NCBI GenBank assembly: GCA_041392765.1
Contig: JAWKLL010000017.1
Location: 1 to 64,000 of the forward strand
Reading direction: 5' to 3'
DNA from: Lewinella sp041392765
GTDB lineage: Bacteria > Bacteroidota > Bacteroidia > Chitinophagales > Saprospiraceae
DNA length: 64,000 nt
Shown here: positions 46,050 to 54,891 of the stretch, in pieces
Layout of the letters: each line of letters opens with the position of its first letter
Numbering within the stretch: position 1 is the first letter of the stretch
Translations under genes and position numbers: made by a program
The notes under the pieces: model-generated
The model's input: the letters and a program-made list of their open reading frames with translations, nothing else
What the model was told of the DNA's origin: nothing
Database searches by the model: none

Positions 46050-47362
46050 ATGTACACGAAGCCTATAGTCGTCACTGCGAGTCTTGTCCTTGCTACTGTT
46101 GCGCTGGGTTTTTTCACCCAACAAACAGATGGCGTATTGATATGGTGGTGGTATGCCCTTGCTTTTGCTGCCTACGGCTGGCTGTTGATGCATCCCATCC
46201 ATCGATTAGCCTACTGGTTGGGGGTGGCTTTTTTTGCGCGTCCTTCTTTTAGTCGCCTTCCCTACCCTATCCGATGATATTTATCGTTTCGTGTGGGATG
46301 GCAGGTTATGGTTGGCGGGGCTGAATCCTTTTGATCACCTTCCCACTTGGTATATGGAGGAAGGCCATGAAGTAGCAGGGCTGGATGCTGCTCTATTCGC
46401 CTCGCTTAATTCCCCTACCTATTACACCATTTACCCACCTGTAGCGCAGGGTGTTTTCACCTTTGCTACATGGATAGCCCCCGGCAGTGTCACGGGAGCG
46501 GCATGGGTGATGAAAGGGATATTATTATTGGCCGATGTAGCCGCTGTTTTTTTCCTTTATCGACTACTACTACATTGGAAGCAACCCGTAGCAAACGTCT
46601 TGTGGTACGCACTGAATCCGCTTTGCATCATAGAGTGTGTGGGCAACCTTCATTTTGAGGGATTGATGGTCGCGTGCTTGCTGGCTGCCCTGTACGCGCT
46701 GGTACGTGGGTACTATTTTGGGGCTGCGGTGGCTTTTGCGTTATCTATTGCCACCAAATTATTACCCCTCCTATTTTTACCGTTTTGTATCCGCAGAATG
46801 GGCATCGCGAAGAGTTTTGTCTGGTTGGGATGGATAGGCATCATTTCCGTTGCATTATGGTGGCCAATCGTATCAGGTGCATTCTTGGAAAACTTCACCC
46901 AAAGCATCGCATTATACGTTCGCCAATTCGAGTTCAATGCTTCTTTTTACTACGTGATTCGCGAGATAGGTTATAGCTGGAAGGGCTACAATATCATCCG
47001 TTTAGTAGAGCCTTGGCTTTGGGGAACGGTGACCATCATTATTTTCCTTCGCGCACTGCTCGAACGCAGCCGCCGCTGGGAGGATATCCCCGAGGTGTGG
47101 CTCTTTGCTATCAGCACTTTTCTATTCTTCGCTACCACCGTACACCCTTGGTACGCGCTGTTGCCTTTGGTGTTAAGTACGCTCACCCCCTGGCGTTGGA
47201 CTCGTTCTTTGGACGGCGCTCATCCCGCTTTCCTATCTCACGTATGCCCATCCTTCTTTTCAAGAAAACTTAGGGTGGACGGCAGTAGAATATGGAGCCG
47301 TACTATTATTTGGTGGGTGGGAATGGCAGCAACGAAGGTTGAAAAAAATAGCGGTTCTTTGA
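46050..47362 (+). CDS. GT-C/GT87-like membrane glycosyltransferase (frameshifted)
   Basis: The ATG at 46050 opens a multi-helix membrane protein (VVTASLVLATVALGFFTQQ). After a shift in the T run near 46,235 the frame continues LRVLLLVAFPTLSDDIYRF, WDGRLWLAGLNPFDHLP, a pattern (DDxYRFxWDGRxxxxGxNPF) found in membrane mannosyltransferase-like proteins. About ten helices follow, with ALNPLCIIECVGNLHFEGLM as another conserved block. A last shift near 47,205 leads to LSYLTYAHPSFQENLGWT and the stop at 47,360-47,362. Rebuilt length is about 437 aa. It may use a lipid-linked sugar donor in the periplasm. Confidence 0.82.
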
Positions 47363-47383
47363 CAAATCTCGTGGTCGTACTGG

Positions 47384-47542
47384 GCTAGCGATCTCGGCAA
47401 AAGGCCGAGACAAGTTGTGCAGCAGTGGCAGCTTTTAGCTGACAGACCCGGGTTTGCTGGGTAGAGCGAATAGCGAGCTGTCCCGATGTTTTATCGGGAT
47501 AGCGACCCGAAGGGTAGCCTCCACTAAAAAGTCAAAGAACCG
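47384..47542. repeat. Dispersed repeat family C, copy 2
   Basis: Starts GGCTAGCGATCTCGGC, then GCTGACAGACCC, AGAGCGAATAGCGAGCTGTC and ATAGCGACCCGAAGGGTAGC, ending AAGTCAAAGAACC, in the same order as the 18.4-kb copy. Embedded stems include CTCGGC/GCCGAG, CTTTTAGCTG and CCCGATGTTTTATCGGG. Confidence 0.8.
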
Positions 47543-47657
47543 AAACAGCTTGAACCATTTTCCCTACAACCAACATAGGATTGCGCTACTTCTACTTGGG
47601 CATTTTCAAGACGATAAAAATTAAATACGCCATTATACCACAGATATTAATTTGCAC

Positions 47658-47665
47658 TATCTTTG
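47658..47665 (+). promoter_or_regulatory. -7 promoter box touching the lepA start codon
   Basis: TATCTTTG matches TAnnTTTG; only GCGGC separates it from the ATG at 47670, so the transcript would be leaderless or nearly so. Confidence 0.65.
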
Positions 47666-47669
47666 CGGC

Positions 47670-49463
47670 ATGAAGCATATCAGGAATTTTTGTGTGATTG
47701 CCCACATCGACCACGGCAAGAGTACCTTGTCGGATCGTCTATTGCAAACGACCCAAACGGTCTCAGATCGGGATCTCAAGCAACAGACTTTAGACGATAT
47801 GGATCTGGAAAGAGAGCGTGGTATTACCATTAAAAGCCACGCCATCCAGATGAACTATCGGCATACCGATGGGGTGGAGTACATCTTCAATATGATTGAC
47901 ACGCCCGGGCACGTGGACTTTAGCTATGAAGTATCGCGGTCTATTGCGGCTTGCGAAGGGGCACTGCTACTGGTTGATGCCACGCAGGGCATACAGGCAC
48001 AGACCATTTCTAACCTCTTCCTGGCATTAGAACACGACTTGGAAATCATACCCGTGTTGAATAAAATCGACATGCCCAGCGCAATGGTCGATAAGGTAGC
48101 GGCACAAGTAATTGATTTGATTGGTTGTGCGGAAGAAGATATACTACAAGCTAGCGGCAAAACGGGAGAAGGTGTACCTGCGATCTTGTCTGCCATTGTG
48201 GATCGTATCCCCGCACCAAAAGGTGACCCCGAAGCGCCTCTTCAGGCGATGATTTTCGACTCCATCTTTAATCCTTTCCGGGGAGTGATCGCCAATATCC
48301 GTATTTTAAACGGTACGTTGCGTAAAGGTGAAAAAATTCGCTTTATCGCCACAGGAGGCAATAACTTCGCGGATGAAATTGGCGTACTGAAATTGGACTA
48401 CCTTCCTAAGGAAGAAATTTCAGCAGGTAACGTGGGGTACATCATCACAGGTATTAAGGAGTCGAAGGAAATCAAAGTAGGTGACACCATCACCCATACA
48501 GAAAACCCGGGCGAACCTATCCACGGATTCGAGGAGGTGAAACCTATGGTTTTTGCGGGTATCTTCCCATTAGATAATGATGACTTTGAAGACCTGCGCG
48601 ACAGTTTAGAAAAACTACAGCTCAACGATGCCAGTTTGGTTTTTGAACCTGAATCTTCAGCGGCACTAGGGTTTGGATTCCGTTGTGGTTTCTTAGGGAT
48701 GCTGCATTTGGAAATCATTCAGGAACGCTTAGCGAGAGAGTTCAATCAGGATGTAATAACAACCATCCCCAACGTTAGCTACCTAGCTTATACCAAGAAA
48801 GACCCCTCCAAAGCCATGATGGTTCGCAACCCCATGGAATTGCCCGACCCTACGCTACTTGATCGTGTGGAGGAACCCTACATTTCTGCGCAAATCATTA
48901 CCGATACTGAGTACATCGGTGGTATTATGAACCTATGCATTGAAAAAAGGGGGATTCTCACCAAGCAACACTACCTCTCGCAGGAACGGGTGGAAATGAA
49001 TTTTGAACTGCCATTGGCAGAAATTGTCTTCGACTTCTACGACCGACTCAAGAGTATTTCAAGGGGTTATGCCTCCTTCGATTACCAGCCCTTGGATTAC
49101 CGTTTCTCCGATTTGGTAAAGTTAGACATCAAGCTGAACGCTGAAAATGTGGATGCCCTTTCCGCATTAGTACACCGTAGTAAAGCTGAGAGTTTTGGTA
49201 GAAAGATTTGCAAAAAACTCAAAGATTTACTACCCCGCCAACAGTTTATGATCGCTATCCAAGCTGCCGTGGGTGCGAAAATCATTGCCCGGGAATCTAT
49301 CTCCGCCCTGCGAAAAGATGTAACAGCTAAGTGTTACGGCGGTGACATTACGCGTAAGCGGAAACTACTTGAAAAGCAAAAAGCGGGCAAGAAAAAGATG
49401 CGCCAGTTCGGTAAGATTGAGGTACCACAAAAGGCATTCCTCGATGTTTTGAAATTGGATTGA
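47670..49463 (+). CDS. lepA: Elongation factor 4 (LepA)
   Basis: From the ATG at 47670 (a TTG six codons upstream is open but less likely) the protein is 597 aa, the normal LepA size. GTPase motifs: AHIDHGKSTLSDRLL, DTPGHVDFSYEVSR and LNKIDMPSA. EF-G-like domains follow, with GFRCGFLGMLHLEI, and the LepA-specific C-terminal domain contains GDITRKRKLLEKQKAGKKKM. LepA acts on translating or stalled ribosomes. It is monocistronic, with a promoter right at the start codon and a terminator downstream. Confidence 0.97.
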   Translation: MKHIRNFCVIAHIDHGKSTLSDRLLQTTQTVSDRDLKQQTLDDMDLERERGITIKSHAIQMNYRHTDGVEYIFNMIDTPGHVDFSYEVSRSIAACEGALLLVDATQGIQAQTISNLFLALEHDLEIIPVLNKIDMPSAMVDKVAAQVIDLIGCAEEDILQASGKTGEGVPAILSAIVDRIPAPKGDPEAPLQAMIFDSIFNPFRGVIANIRILNGTLRKGEKIRFIATGGNNFADEIGVLKLDYLPKEEISAGNVGYIITGIKESKEIKVGDTITHTENPGEPIHGFEEVKPMVFAGIFPLDNDDFEDLRDSLEKLQLNDASLVFEPESSAALGFGFRCGFLGMLHLEIIQERLAREFNQDVITTIPNVSYLAYTKKDPSKAMMVRNPMELPDPTLLDRVEEPYISAQIITDTEYIGGIMNLCIEKRGILTKQHYLSQERVEMNFELPLAEIVFDFYDRLKSISRGYASFDYQPLDYRFSDLVKLDIKLNAENVDALSALVHRSKAESFGRKICKKLKDLLPRQQFMIAIQAAVGAKIIARESISALRKDVTAKCYGGDITRKRKLLEKQKAGKKKMRQFGKIEVPQKAFLDVLKLD

Positions 49464-49488
49464 GCAATCAGGCTAGCCCCAAATAATA

Positions 49489-49528
49489 AAAGGGAAGCAC
49501 TTCTTATGAGGTACTTCCCTTTTTTTTG
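49489..49528 (+). terminator. Rho-independent terminator of lepA
   Basis: AAAAGGGAAG pairs with CTTCCCTTT across a short loop and is followed by eight Ts. It also lies at the end of a small minus-strand frame. Confidence 0.88.
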
Positions 49529-49547
49529 TGTCTATTCATCGGCGGTA

Positions 49548-49643
49548 TTACCAAATGCGGCTACGTGATTGAGTGACATAAGAAGCCACTACTAAACCAC
49601 CCCCTAACACAAATGCGGCAGAAATAATGTAAAGAACGATCAT
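49548..49643 (-). CDS. Possible 31-aa single-helix membrane protein
   Basis: ATG at 49643 to TAA at 49548 encodes MIVLYIISAAFVLGGGLVVA followed by SYVTQSRSRIW: one hydrophobic helix and a short basic tail. It is reminiscent in size of small assembly or regulatory membrane peptides, but it lacks the CcoS signature and I cannot assign a family. No ribosome-binding site is evident, as is usual in Bacteroidota. It ends next to the lepA terminator, which could serve both. Confidence 0.5.
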   Translation of the reverse strand: MIVLYIISAAFVLGGGLVVASYVTQSRSRIW

Positions 49644-49872
49644 GATTGTACGTTTTCTCAAGTTAAAAAAAAGGTAAACGCACATGTTCATTAGGGAAAA
49701 CAACAAATACCGCAGCAACCTGCGGTAACTCTTTAATCTGGGGATGTTTTCTATACGGTAATGCCCGTGAGTTGCTATAAGTTGAAAGGGCGATGATTAT
49801 TTCGATGGAATAAAAGTAGTGAAAAAATTGGTAAACCAAAATTTTTCGTAAAAAAAATATTTATTTTAACCA

Positions 49873-50616
49873 TTATTTAATATAAACCGATGCTATTAGG
49901 CTACTGAGGGTAGGATGAGTGCTTCCATCGCGAGGTTCTACCGTGATATTAATGCTCTCGGCCTCCTTGTGATATACTAACTCCACCATGTCATCATGAA
50001 GAGGATGGGTAATCAGTCCGGCATGTTTCATTTCACCCTTCACATCAACCCACACTTGATAAGCACTGTCTTTAGGCAGTACGGGTAAATTGTGAGGATC
50101 GATACAAGCGTGTTGTTGATCAGCATTCCAATAAGCAACTGCCAACTTATCGCCCGCGTTGAGTTGACAATTCAAAGCATACATACGAGTGTGGGGGTCG
50201 TGTATGAACTTGGCCCACGCATATTTGTGCTGTGTTTTGTCACTATTTTGCTGGCAAAATATCTCCAAAGCGGCATATTCTGCTTCTTTTTGTTGCAATT
50301 TGTATTTTAATGAGTCGTTAGAACGATGTAAACTCACTACTGCAAAAGCCAGAATAGCAGCCAATAAAGGCATCCAGCGATAAATAGCGGGCATATCCTG
50401 CACTTGAGCTACTTGTGCCATCCGATGTTGCCCACCGTCAATGGATAGCTGCTCCACTGCATAATCATCCATCTGTCGGCGGTACTGCGCTTCCATATCC
50501 CTTACTTCAGGATAAGTATCCAAAAAATGCTGTACTAATTGGTCTTCCTCCGGCGAGGTAAGCCCCAATACATATTGCTCTAATAATCCCGACTGTAGAA
50601 ACTGTTCTTTATTCAT
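49873..50616 (-). CDS. Anti-sigma factor, RskA-like
   Basis: The 247-aa product starts with a zinc-less anti-sigma domain of the RskA/RsgI type (FLQSGLLEQYVLGLTSPEED), then a membrane helix (AIYRWMPLLAAILAFAVVSL), a short coiled coil (SLKYKLQQKEAEYAALEIF) and the RskA C-terminal domain with YAWAKFIHDPHTRMYALNCQ, AYQVWVDVKGEMKHAGLI and INITVEPRDGSTHPT. It should bind a sigma factor on the inner face of the membrane and respond to a periplasmic signal. No sigma gene is next to it in the window, which is unusual for this class. Confidence 0.9.
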   Translation of the reverse strand: MNKEQFLQSGLLEQYVLGLTSPEEDQLVQHFLDTYPEVRDMEAQYRRQMDDYAVEQLSIDGGQHRMAQVAQVQDMPAIYRWMPLLAAILAFAVVSLHRSNDSLKYKLQQKEAEYAALEIFCQQNSDKTQHKYAWAKFIHDPHTRMYALNCQLNAGDKLAVAYWNADQQHACIDPHNLPVLPKDSAYQVWVDVKGEMKHAGLITHPLHDDMVELVYHKEAESINITVEPRDGSTHPTLSSLIASVYIK

Positions 50617-50904
50617 CCAATACGTTAATGAACGCCGGTTAACACATGAAATTTAATGCCATTTAGCAGTTGAATGTATTAGAGGATATATAGGAGAATT
50701 TTGTATGCGCTTCAGATATCTTTTTACGCTATGCTGCGTCAAAGAACCTTTTACTTGGCTAACGTAAAAATTTTATTGGAATACCTATACAAATTCCCCG
50801 TACATAGCCTCTATAGCTATCGCATCATTTAGTAAAATCATGCTTGCGTTGCATTCAACCACAGAAGCAAAACAAGCAAACAGTATTATTGTTGTAAAAA
50901 CGGT
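50617..50904. other. Intergenic stretch without supported gene
   Basis: AT-rich. On the minus strand it contains a hydrophobic fragment (FTTIILFACFASVVEC) lacking a start codon; no sigma factor or terminator is found. Confidence 0.5.
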
Positions 50905-51087
50905 TTAAGCGACTTCTTCACGCCCCATTTTACCGACCGGATTGCCGGCATTAGTTCTAGGCTTTTTGCCCTTATTCGCGATAGACTTGGGCTTGCTAGG
51001 GAATATATCTCTTGTTATTGTTCCCCAATTGATGCAAATCGTTCCTGCTATGAGGATGATGAGTAGTATAAGGTCATTGGCTTTCAT
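50905..51087 (-). CDS. Possible 60-aa single-helix membrane protein
   Basis: From the ATG at 51087 the frame encodes KANDLILLIILIAGTICINW, a clear membrane helix, then a basic Lys-rich tail (SKPKSIANKGKKPRTNAGNP) ending EEVA. There is no homologue I can name and no promoter box that I can find. A positive-inside topology would put the tail in the cytoplasm. It could be a real small protein or chance; the composition is ordered enough to list. Confidence 0.4.
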   Translation of the reverse strand: MKANDLILLIILIAGTICINWGTITRDIFPSKPKSIANKGKKPRTNAGNPVGKMGREEVA

Positions 51088-51564
51088 AGTGCAGATAGTG
51101 GGATTAGTCAATAGTGATATAATGGTGTTTGTTTTCTCTCAAGTGAAAAAACAGCTTTTTTTCACAAAGTGATGGAAAAAGAAGAGCAGATTTTATTTTG
51201 GCCTGTCTGCATGGAATAAGCCTACAAATTTAGCTTTTTGTAAAGCTCAAAAACACTTGAATTGGGCGTATGTCAAAAGCCAACTCTCCAGAAAAATGAA
51301 CTCCTTTCATTCCATTCTTCCACAAAGGTAAAACCTTCCTGTCAGTTTTTTAAGAATCTTTGAAATTTTTTCCTATAAAACACTACCAAACAACAAGCAA
51401 GCTTAGAATGTTATCAAATTTAACAAAATATAATTTTATATTAACAAAAATTAACTTCAAATAAAGAATAATATTTTTAAAAACTCTTGCGTTATATACA
51501 AACCGGGCGTACCTTTGCAGCAGCAAACATGCTGAAACAATCAACCAACTTAAAATAACTACCC
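51088..51564. other. AT-rich intergenic region with promoter of the next gene
   Basis: No gene is supported. TACCTTTG at 51,510-51,517, with CTTG about 20 nt upstream, fits the promoter of the barrel gene at 51,565 and gives a leader of about 45 nt. Confidence 0.6.
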
Positions 51565-52137
51565 ATGAAAAACTTATTTGCACTGCTCCTCATCGCAACT
51601 GCCAGCTTACTTACCCTGCAAGCCCAGTCATATAAAATCAAGCCTGGTCAAGTTCAAGCCAATGTAGGCATTGGATTAGTACCTACATACGCTGCCGATG
51701 CGACTCGCACGATTGTACCTCCGGTAAGTGCTTCCGTGGAAGTTTTTATTACCCCTAACCTTTCTATAGGCACTTATGCTGCTTATGCACGTGCAACGGG
51801 TTCTTCTACTTACCTAAACGCAGGCATCACCGAAACTTATGACAATACAACTATCATGTTGGGTGTTCGCCCCACCATTCACAGCAATGATCTGAACGAT
51901 TGGCGGGTTTATGGCGGCTTCACCATCGGTGCTAGCATCCCTTCAGTGGATATTGAAGTAACGGACGATGAAAAAACTGAAAACACTCCCTCTTTCACTC
52001 GCCCCAACAGCCCTAATGCTTTTCTTTTCAGTGGCTTCGTAGGTGCGCGTAGAGCATTGAACGAAAACCTTACCCTTTTTGGAGAAGTAGGTTTTGGTAT
52101 CTCCCTCGCGAATGTAGGCGTAGGTTATAAATTCTAA
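51565..52137 (+). CDS. Outer-membrane beta-barrel protein
   Basis: The 190-aa product has a signal peptide (NLFALLLIATASLLTLQAQ) and a porin-like barrel of eight or so strands (VQANVGIGLVPTYAADATR, SVEVFITPNLSIGTYAAYAR, IMLGVRPTIHSNDLNDWRVY, GEVGFGISLANVGVGYKF), ending in an aromatic Phe as barrels do. Such OmpW/OprF-like barrels are common in the phylum. It is monocistronic with a good promoter. A family-A element begins about 25 bp after the stop codon. Function unknown beyond location. Confidence 0.85.
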   Translation: MKNLFALLLIATASLLTLQAQSYKIKPGQVQANVGIGLVPTYAADATRTIVPPVSASVEVFITPNLSIGTYAAYARATGSSTYLNAGITETYDNTTIMLGVRPTIHSNDLNDWRVYGGFTIGASIPSVDIEVTDDEKTENTPSFTRPNSPNAFLFSGFVGARRALNENLTLFGEVGFGISLANVGVGYKF

Positions 52138-52161
52138 TCAAACGATACGAGGTTGCCCTCC

Positions 52162-52321
52162 GTAGTAATTTGACGGAAATAACTGATCCCATTTTTTCTG
52201 AAGGCTTGTCTTTATGCACACGCTTTGTGCAAGTATTCCTACGCTTAGTGCATAAAGCCAAGCCAAAAATGGGATCACTTATTTTTTCCGTCCCGTAGTA
52301 ATTTGACGGAAATAATAAAGG
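52162..52321. repeat. Dispersed hairpin repeat family A, copy 7 with an extra end
   Basis: A full element (TAGTAATTTGACGGAAATAA at the left to ATTTTTTCCGTCCC at 52,295), with inner arms AACTGATCCCATTTTT and AAAAATGGGATCACTT, followed at once by a second TAGTAATTTGACGGAAATAA (52,297 on). The inner words AGTATTCCTACGCTTAGTG are shared with the 5.49-kb copy in inverse orientation. It directly precedes kdsA. Confidence 0.88.
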
Positions 52322-52388
52322 TTACGTAGGAGAATTTATTTTCTCCCTCCTAAACAACCTTATCTTGCCGCTTCAAAATCAAAACATC

Positions 52389-53202
52389 ATGGACTTGAAG
52401 CAAATTCCCCGGCTAAAGCATACAGCACATGGCAACTTTTTCCTTATTGCCGGCTATGCGCTATAGAAGGGGAAGCGATGGCGTTTGAAATTGCCGAACA
52501 CATTGTACGTCTGACAGACGAGCTGAAAATTCCCTACATTTTCAAGGGGTCATACCGAAAAGCCAACCGTTCGCGCATCGATTCTTTTACCGGCATTGGC
52601 GATGAAAAAGCACTCCGCATTTTGCAAAAAATAGGTGATACCTTTCACATTCCAGTTACTACCGATATTCATACCGAAGCTGAGGCAGCCTTGGCAGCGG
52701 CTTATGTGGATGTGTTGCAAATTCCGGCCTTTCTTTGCCGACAAACATCTCTACTACAAGCTGCCGCAGCGACTGGCAAGGTGGTGAACATTAAAAAAGG
52801 ACAGTTTGTAAGTCCAGCCGCCATGCAGTTCGCGCAGGAAAAAGTAGTGGAAAGCGGCAATGAAAAGGTATTCCTCACGGAAAGAGGTACCACCTTTGGT
52901 TATCAAGACCTAGTGGTGGATTTCCGGGGGATTCCTACCATGCAGACGTTTGGTGCAACAGTAGTACTAGACTGCACCCACTCCCTACAACAGCCCAATC
53001 AGGCAAGTGGTGTGACAGGGGGCAACCCCGCTTAATTAGCGCCATAGCCAAAGCGGGTATTGCGGTTGGTGCCGATGGTTTATTTATTGAAACGCACCCC
53101 AGACCATCCGAAGCCAAAAGCGATGGTGCCAATATGTTGCCTTTGGAGCAATTAGCACCACTACTCAACCAATTGGTGGCCATTCGGGCGGCCGTGCGGT
53201 AG
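52389..53202 (+). CDS. kdsA: 3-deoxy-8-phosphooctulonate synthase (frameshifted)
   Basis: The start DLKQIPRLKHTAHGNFFLIA is followed by a disturbed stretch at about 52,455 that should read PCxIEGEA, then an intact core: EIAEHIVRLTDELKIPYIF, KGSYRKANRSRIDSFTG, VTTDIHTEAEAALAAAYVDV, LQIPAFLCRQTSLLQAA, KKGQFVSP and VVLDCTHSLQQPNQASGVTG. After a second shift near 53,030, LISAIAKAGIAVGADGLFIE, THPRPSEAKSDGANM and LPLEQLAPLL complete it. Total length is about 271 aa. KdsA condenses PEP with arabinose-5-phosphate for Kdo and lipopolysaccharide. It is normally essential, so the shifts are likely sequencing errors. Confidence 0.93.
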
Positions 53203-53451
53203 GAGGGAGTCTTTTTATATCTTGATAGTTTTTTTGACAAGATTAACAGGATTTACACGATTTTTTGGGCTAGCTGAATGGAACAAAAATCGAAATGACT
53301 CAACGAACACGACTGGGGTTAGCATCTCAGACAGCCCTAATGAGTAAGAAATTGTTGGTAACGAATTAGGGCGATACGTTGTTACTTAGATGACACTGGT
53401 ACGTCATAAAAGCGTGTTTGCCATCCTTGCAGCACGGTAAAAAAGCCCGTT

Positions 53452-54381
53452 ATGAAAGCAATTACCCTGTGCCTATTGGTTCATTTTTTGAGCTGGCAAC
53501 TGTATAGCCAAGCTACGGACACCCTCTCTACGCCACCGTCTGACACCACCATCGCGCCTAGTACATGGCAGGTGCGTGCGCCCAGAAGTGATGAAGAGTT
53601 GCGCCGACGGGAGGCCAATCGCGAAGAGTTGGAAGCTATGAAACAGCGTTTTCAAGCATACCAGACGGAAGAATCCAATCGAGAGCTAAACACAACGGAT
53701 GAAGACTACTTGTGGTCGGAAGCAGCCGTAGGAGGTAAACAAGAAGCATCGACCACTTCACCTTCCTTGCCGGACACAGCCGCGCTGCGGATGGAAATTA
53801 GTAGAAATCTTTGGCATGGCCAACCTACTCGCACCACCACTTCTCCCGATGGTAACGAGCCTATTCCCTCCTCCTACGATGTTCCGTCAGCCCCCGCATG
53901 GGAAGATGAACTAAAGCAGACCAGCGCACCACGTACCCCCCAACAAACAGACTGGGCTACACGCATCGTTGCAGAGAAAATAGAAGAAGATGATACCCCT
54001 CATAGTGATTTACCTCTTTTAGAAGCGGGAAAAACATGGGTGCTTAAGGAAATCTCATTTTTACCAAATACCTACCAGTTGACACCTGATGGTATAGCTG
54101 CTTTGGATAAATGGGGGCAATGGTTCTCGTCTCATCAGGGTATCCAGCTAGAAATCAGAAGCCATACTGCTGCTACGGCCGATGTCTTAGGTGCTAAAGA
54201 ATTGAGCCAACATAGGGCACAAGCCATCGCCGACTACTGGACCAGTAAGGGTTTGAATGCTCAACAGCTTAGTGCTAAAGGAATGGGCAGCATTTCACCT
54301 TTGGTCTCAACACAAGACCCCCTGCATTTGGAAAAAAATGAACGAATAGAGGTGATTATTTTGGAATTGCCAAATCGGTAA
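53452..54381 (+). CDS. OmpA-domain outer-membrane protein
   Basis: The 309-aa product has a signal peptide (ITLCLLVHFLSWQLYSQ), then a long polar, Ser/Thr/Pro-rich and low-complexity middle (about 20-185), and a C-terminal OmpA-like peptidoglycan-binding domain: FLPNTYQLTPDGIAALDKWG, IQLEIRSHTA in place of the usual GHTD, LSQHRAQAIADYWTSKGL and AKGMGSISPLV, then NERIEVIIL. The His in HTA is kept but the Asp is missing. It probably links the envelope to peptidoglycan, but weakened binding is possible. Downstream gene 28 bp away. Confidence 0.88.
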   Translation: MKAITLCLLVHFLSWQLYSQATDTLSTPPSDTTIAPSTWQVRAPRSDEELRRREANREELEAMKQRFQAYQTEESNRELNTTDEDYLWSEAAVGGKQEASTTSPSLPDTAALRMEISRNLWHGQPTRTTTSPDGNEPIPSSYDVPSAPAWEDELKQTSAPRTPQQTDWATRIVAEKIEEDDTPHSDLPLLEAGKTWVLKEISFLPNTYQLTPDGIAALDKWGQWFSSHQGIQLEIRSHTAATADVLGAKELSQHRAQAIADYWTSKGLNAQQLSAKGMGSISPLVSTQDPLHLEKNERIEVIILELPNR

Positions 54382-54409
54382 ATATCTTTGGGGTAGATAA
54401 TGGCTCATT

Positions 54410-54886
54410 ATGATCGAAGCATTTGTTATTGATGAAATAACAGAAGAACTCAGTGCCTCCGAAAAGGCATTTGAACATACCTTGGAATGGATGAACAAAG
54501 AACAGCCGATTTTGCTGGCGTTCCTGTTTTCAGACAATTTTGAAGTATTTACGGAAAGAGAAAGGGAATTCCTACTTTTCCTGACGACTGTTATTTGGAA
54601 GTCGGTTTTCAAGGTATATGGTGCGCAGGAACCTATCGATGAAGATATGCTAGCCGATGCGGAAGAACACAACTGGGAACTATTGCAAAGTACGCAAGCC
54701 CACCACCTGAGGGATCGGCTTACCGTTTTCTTTGAAGAACACCCCGAAGAAGAAGAATTACTAGCATTCGTAGAGGACGCAATCCTTGACGATGAGGAAA
54801 GTCCCGTTACCGCAGAAGGAAGAGAGCCCCTGTTCGTCAGTCTCAAATCGATTATCGACTGCTTGGTACTCCCACACTTATCATAA
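54410..54886 (+). CDS. Hypothetical acidic protein
   Basis: The 158-aa product is very rich in Glu and Asp, has no signal peptide or membrane helix and is predicted all-helical (ITEELSASEKAFEHTLEWMN, then EREREFLLFLTTVIWKSVF and EEHPEEEELLAFVEDAILDD). It follows the OmpA-type gene by 28 bp on the same strand and converges on truB with only a few bases between the stops. I do not recognise a family. The unbroken frame and clean amphipathic helices support a real gene. Confidence 0.75.
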   Translation: MIEAFVIDEITEELSASEKAFEHTLEWMNKEQPILLAFLFSDNFEVFTEREREFLLFLTTVIWKSVFKVYGAQEPIDEDMLADAEEHNWELLQSTQAHHLRDRLTVFFEEHPEEEELLAFVEDAILDDEESPVTAEGREPLFVSLKSIIDCLVLPHLS

Positions 54887-54891
54887 TTACT

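Noticed and set aside
50780..50900. Signal-peptide-like fragment on the minus strand upstream of the anti-sigma gene
   Set aside because: No start codon is available and the frame is only about 40 codons long.
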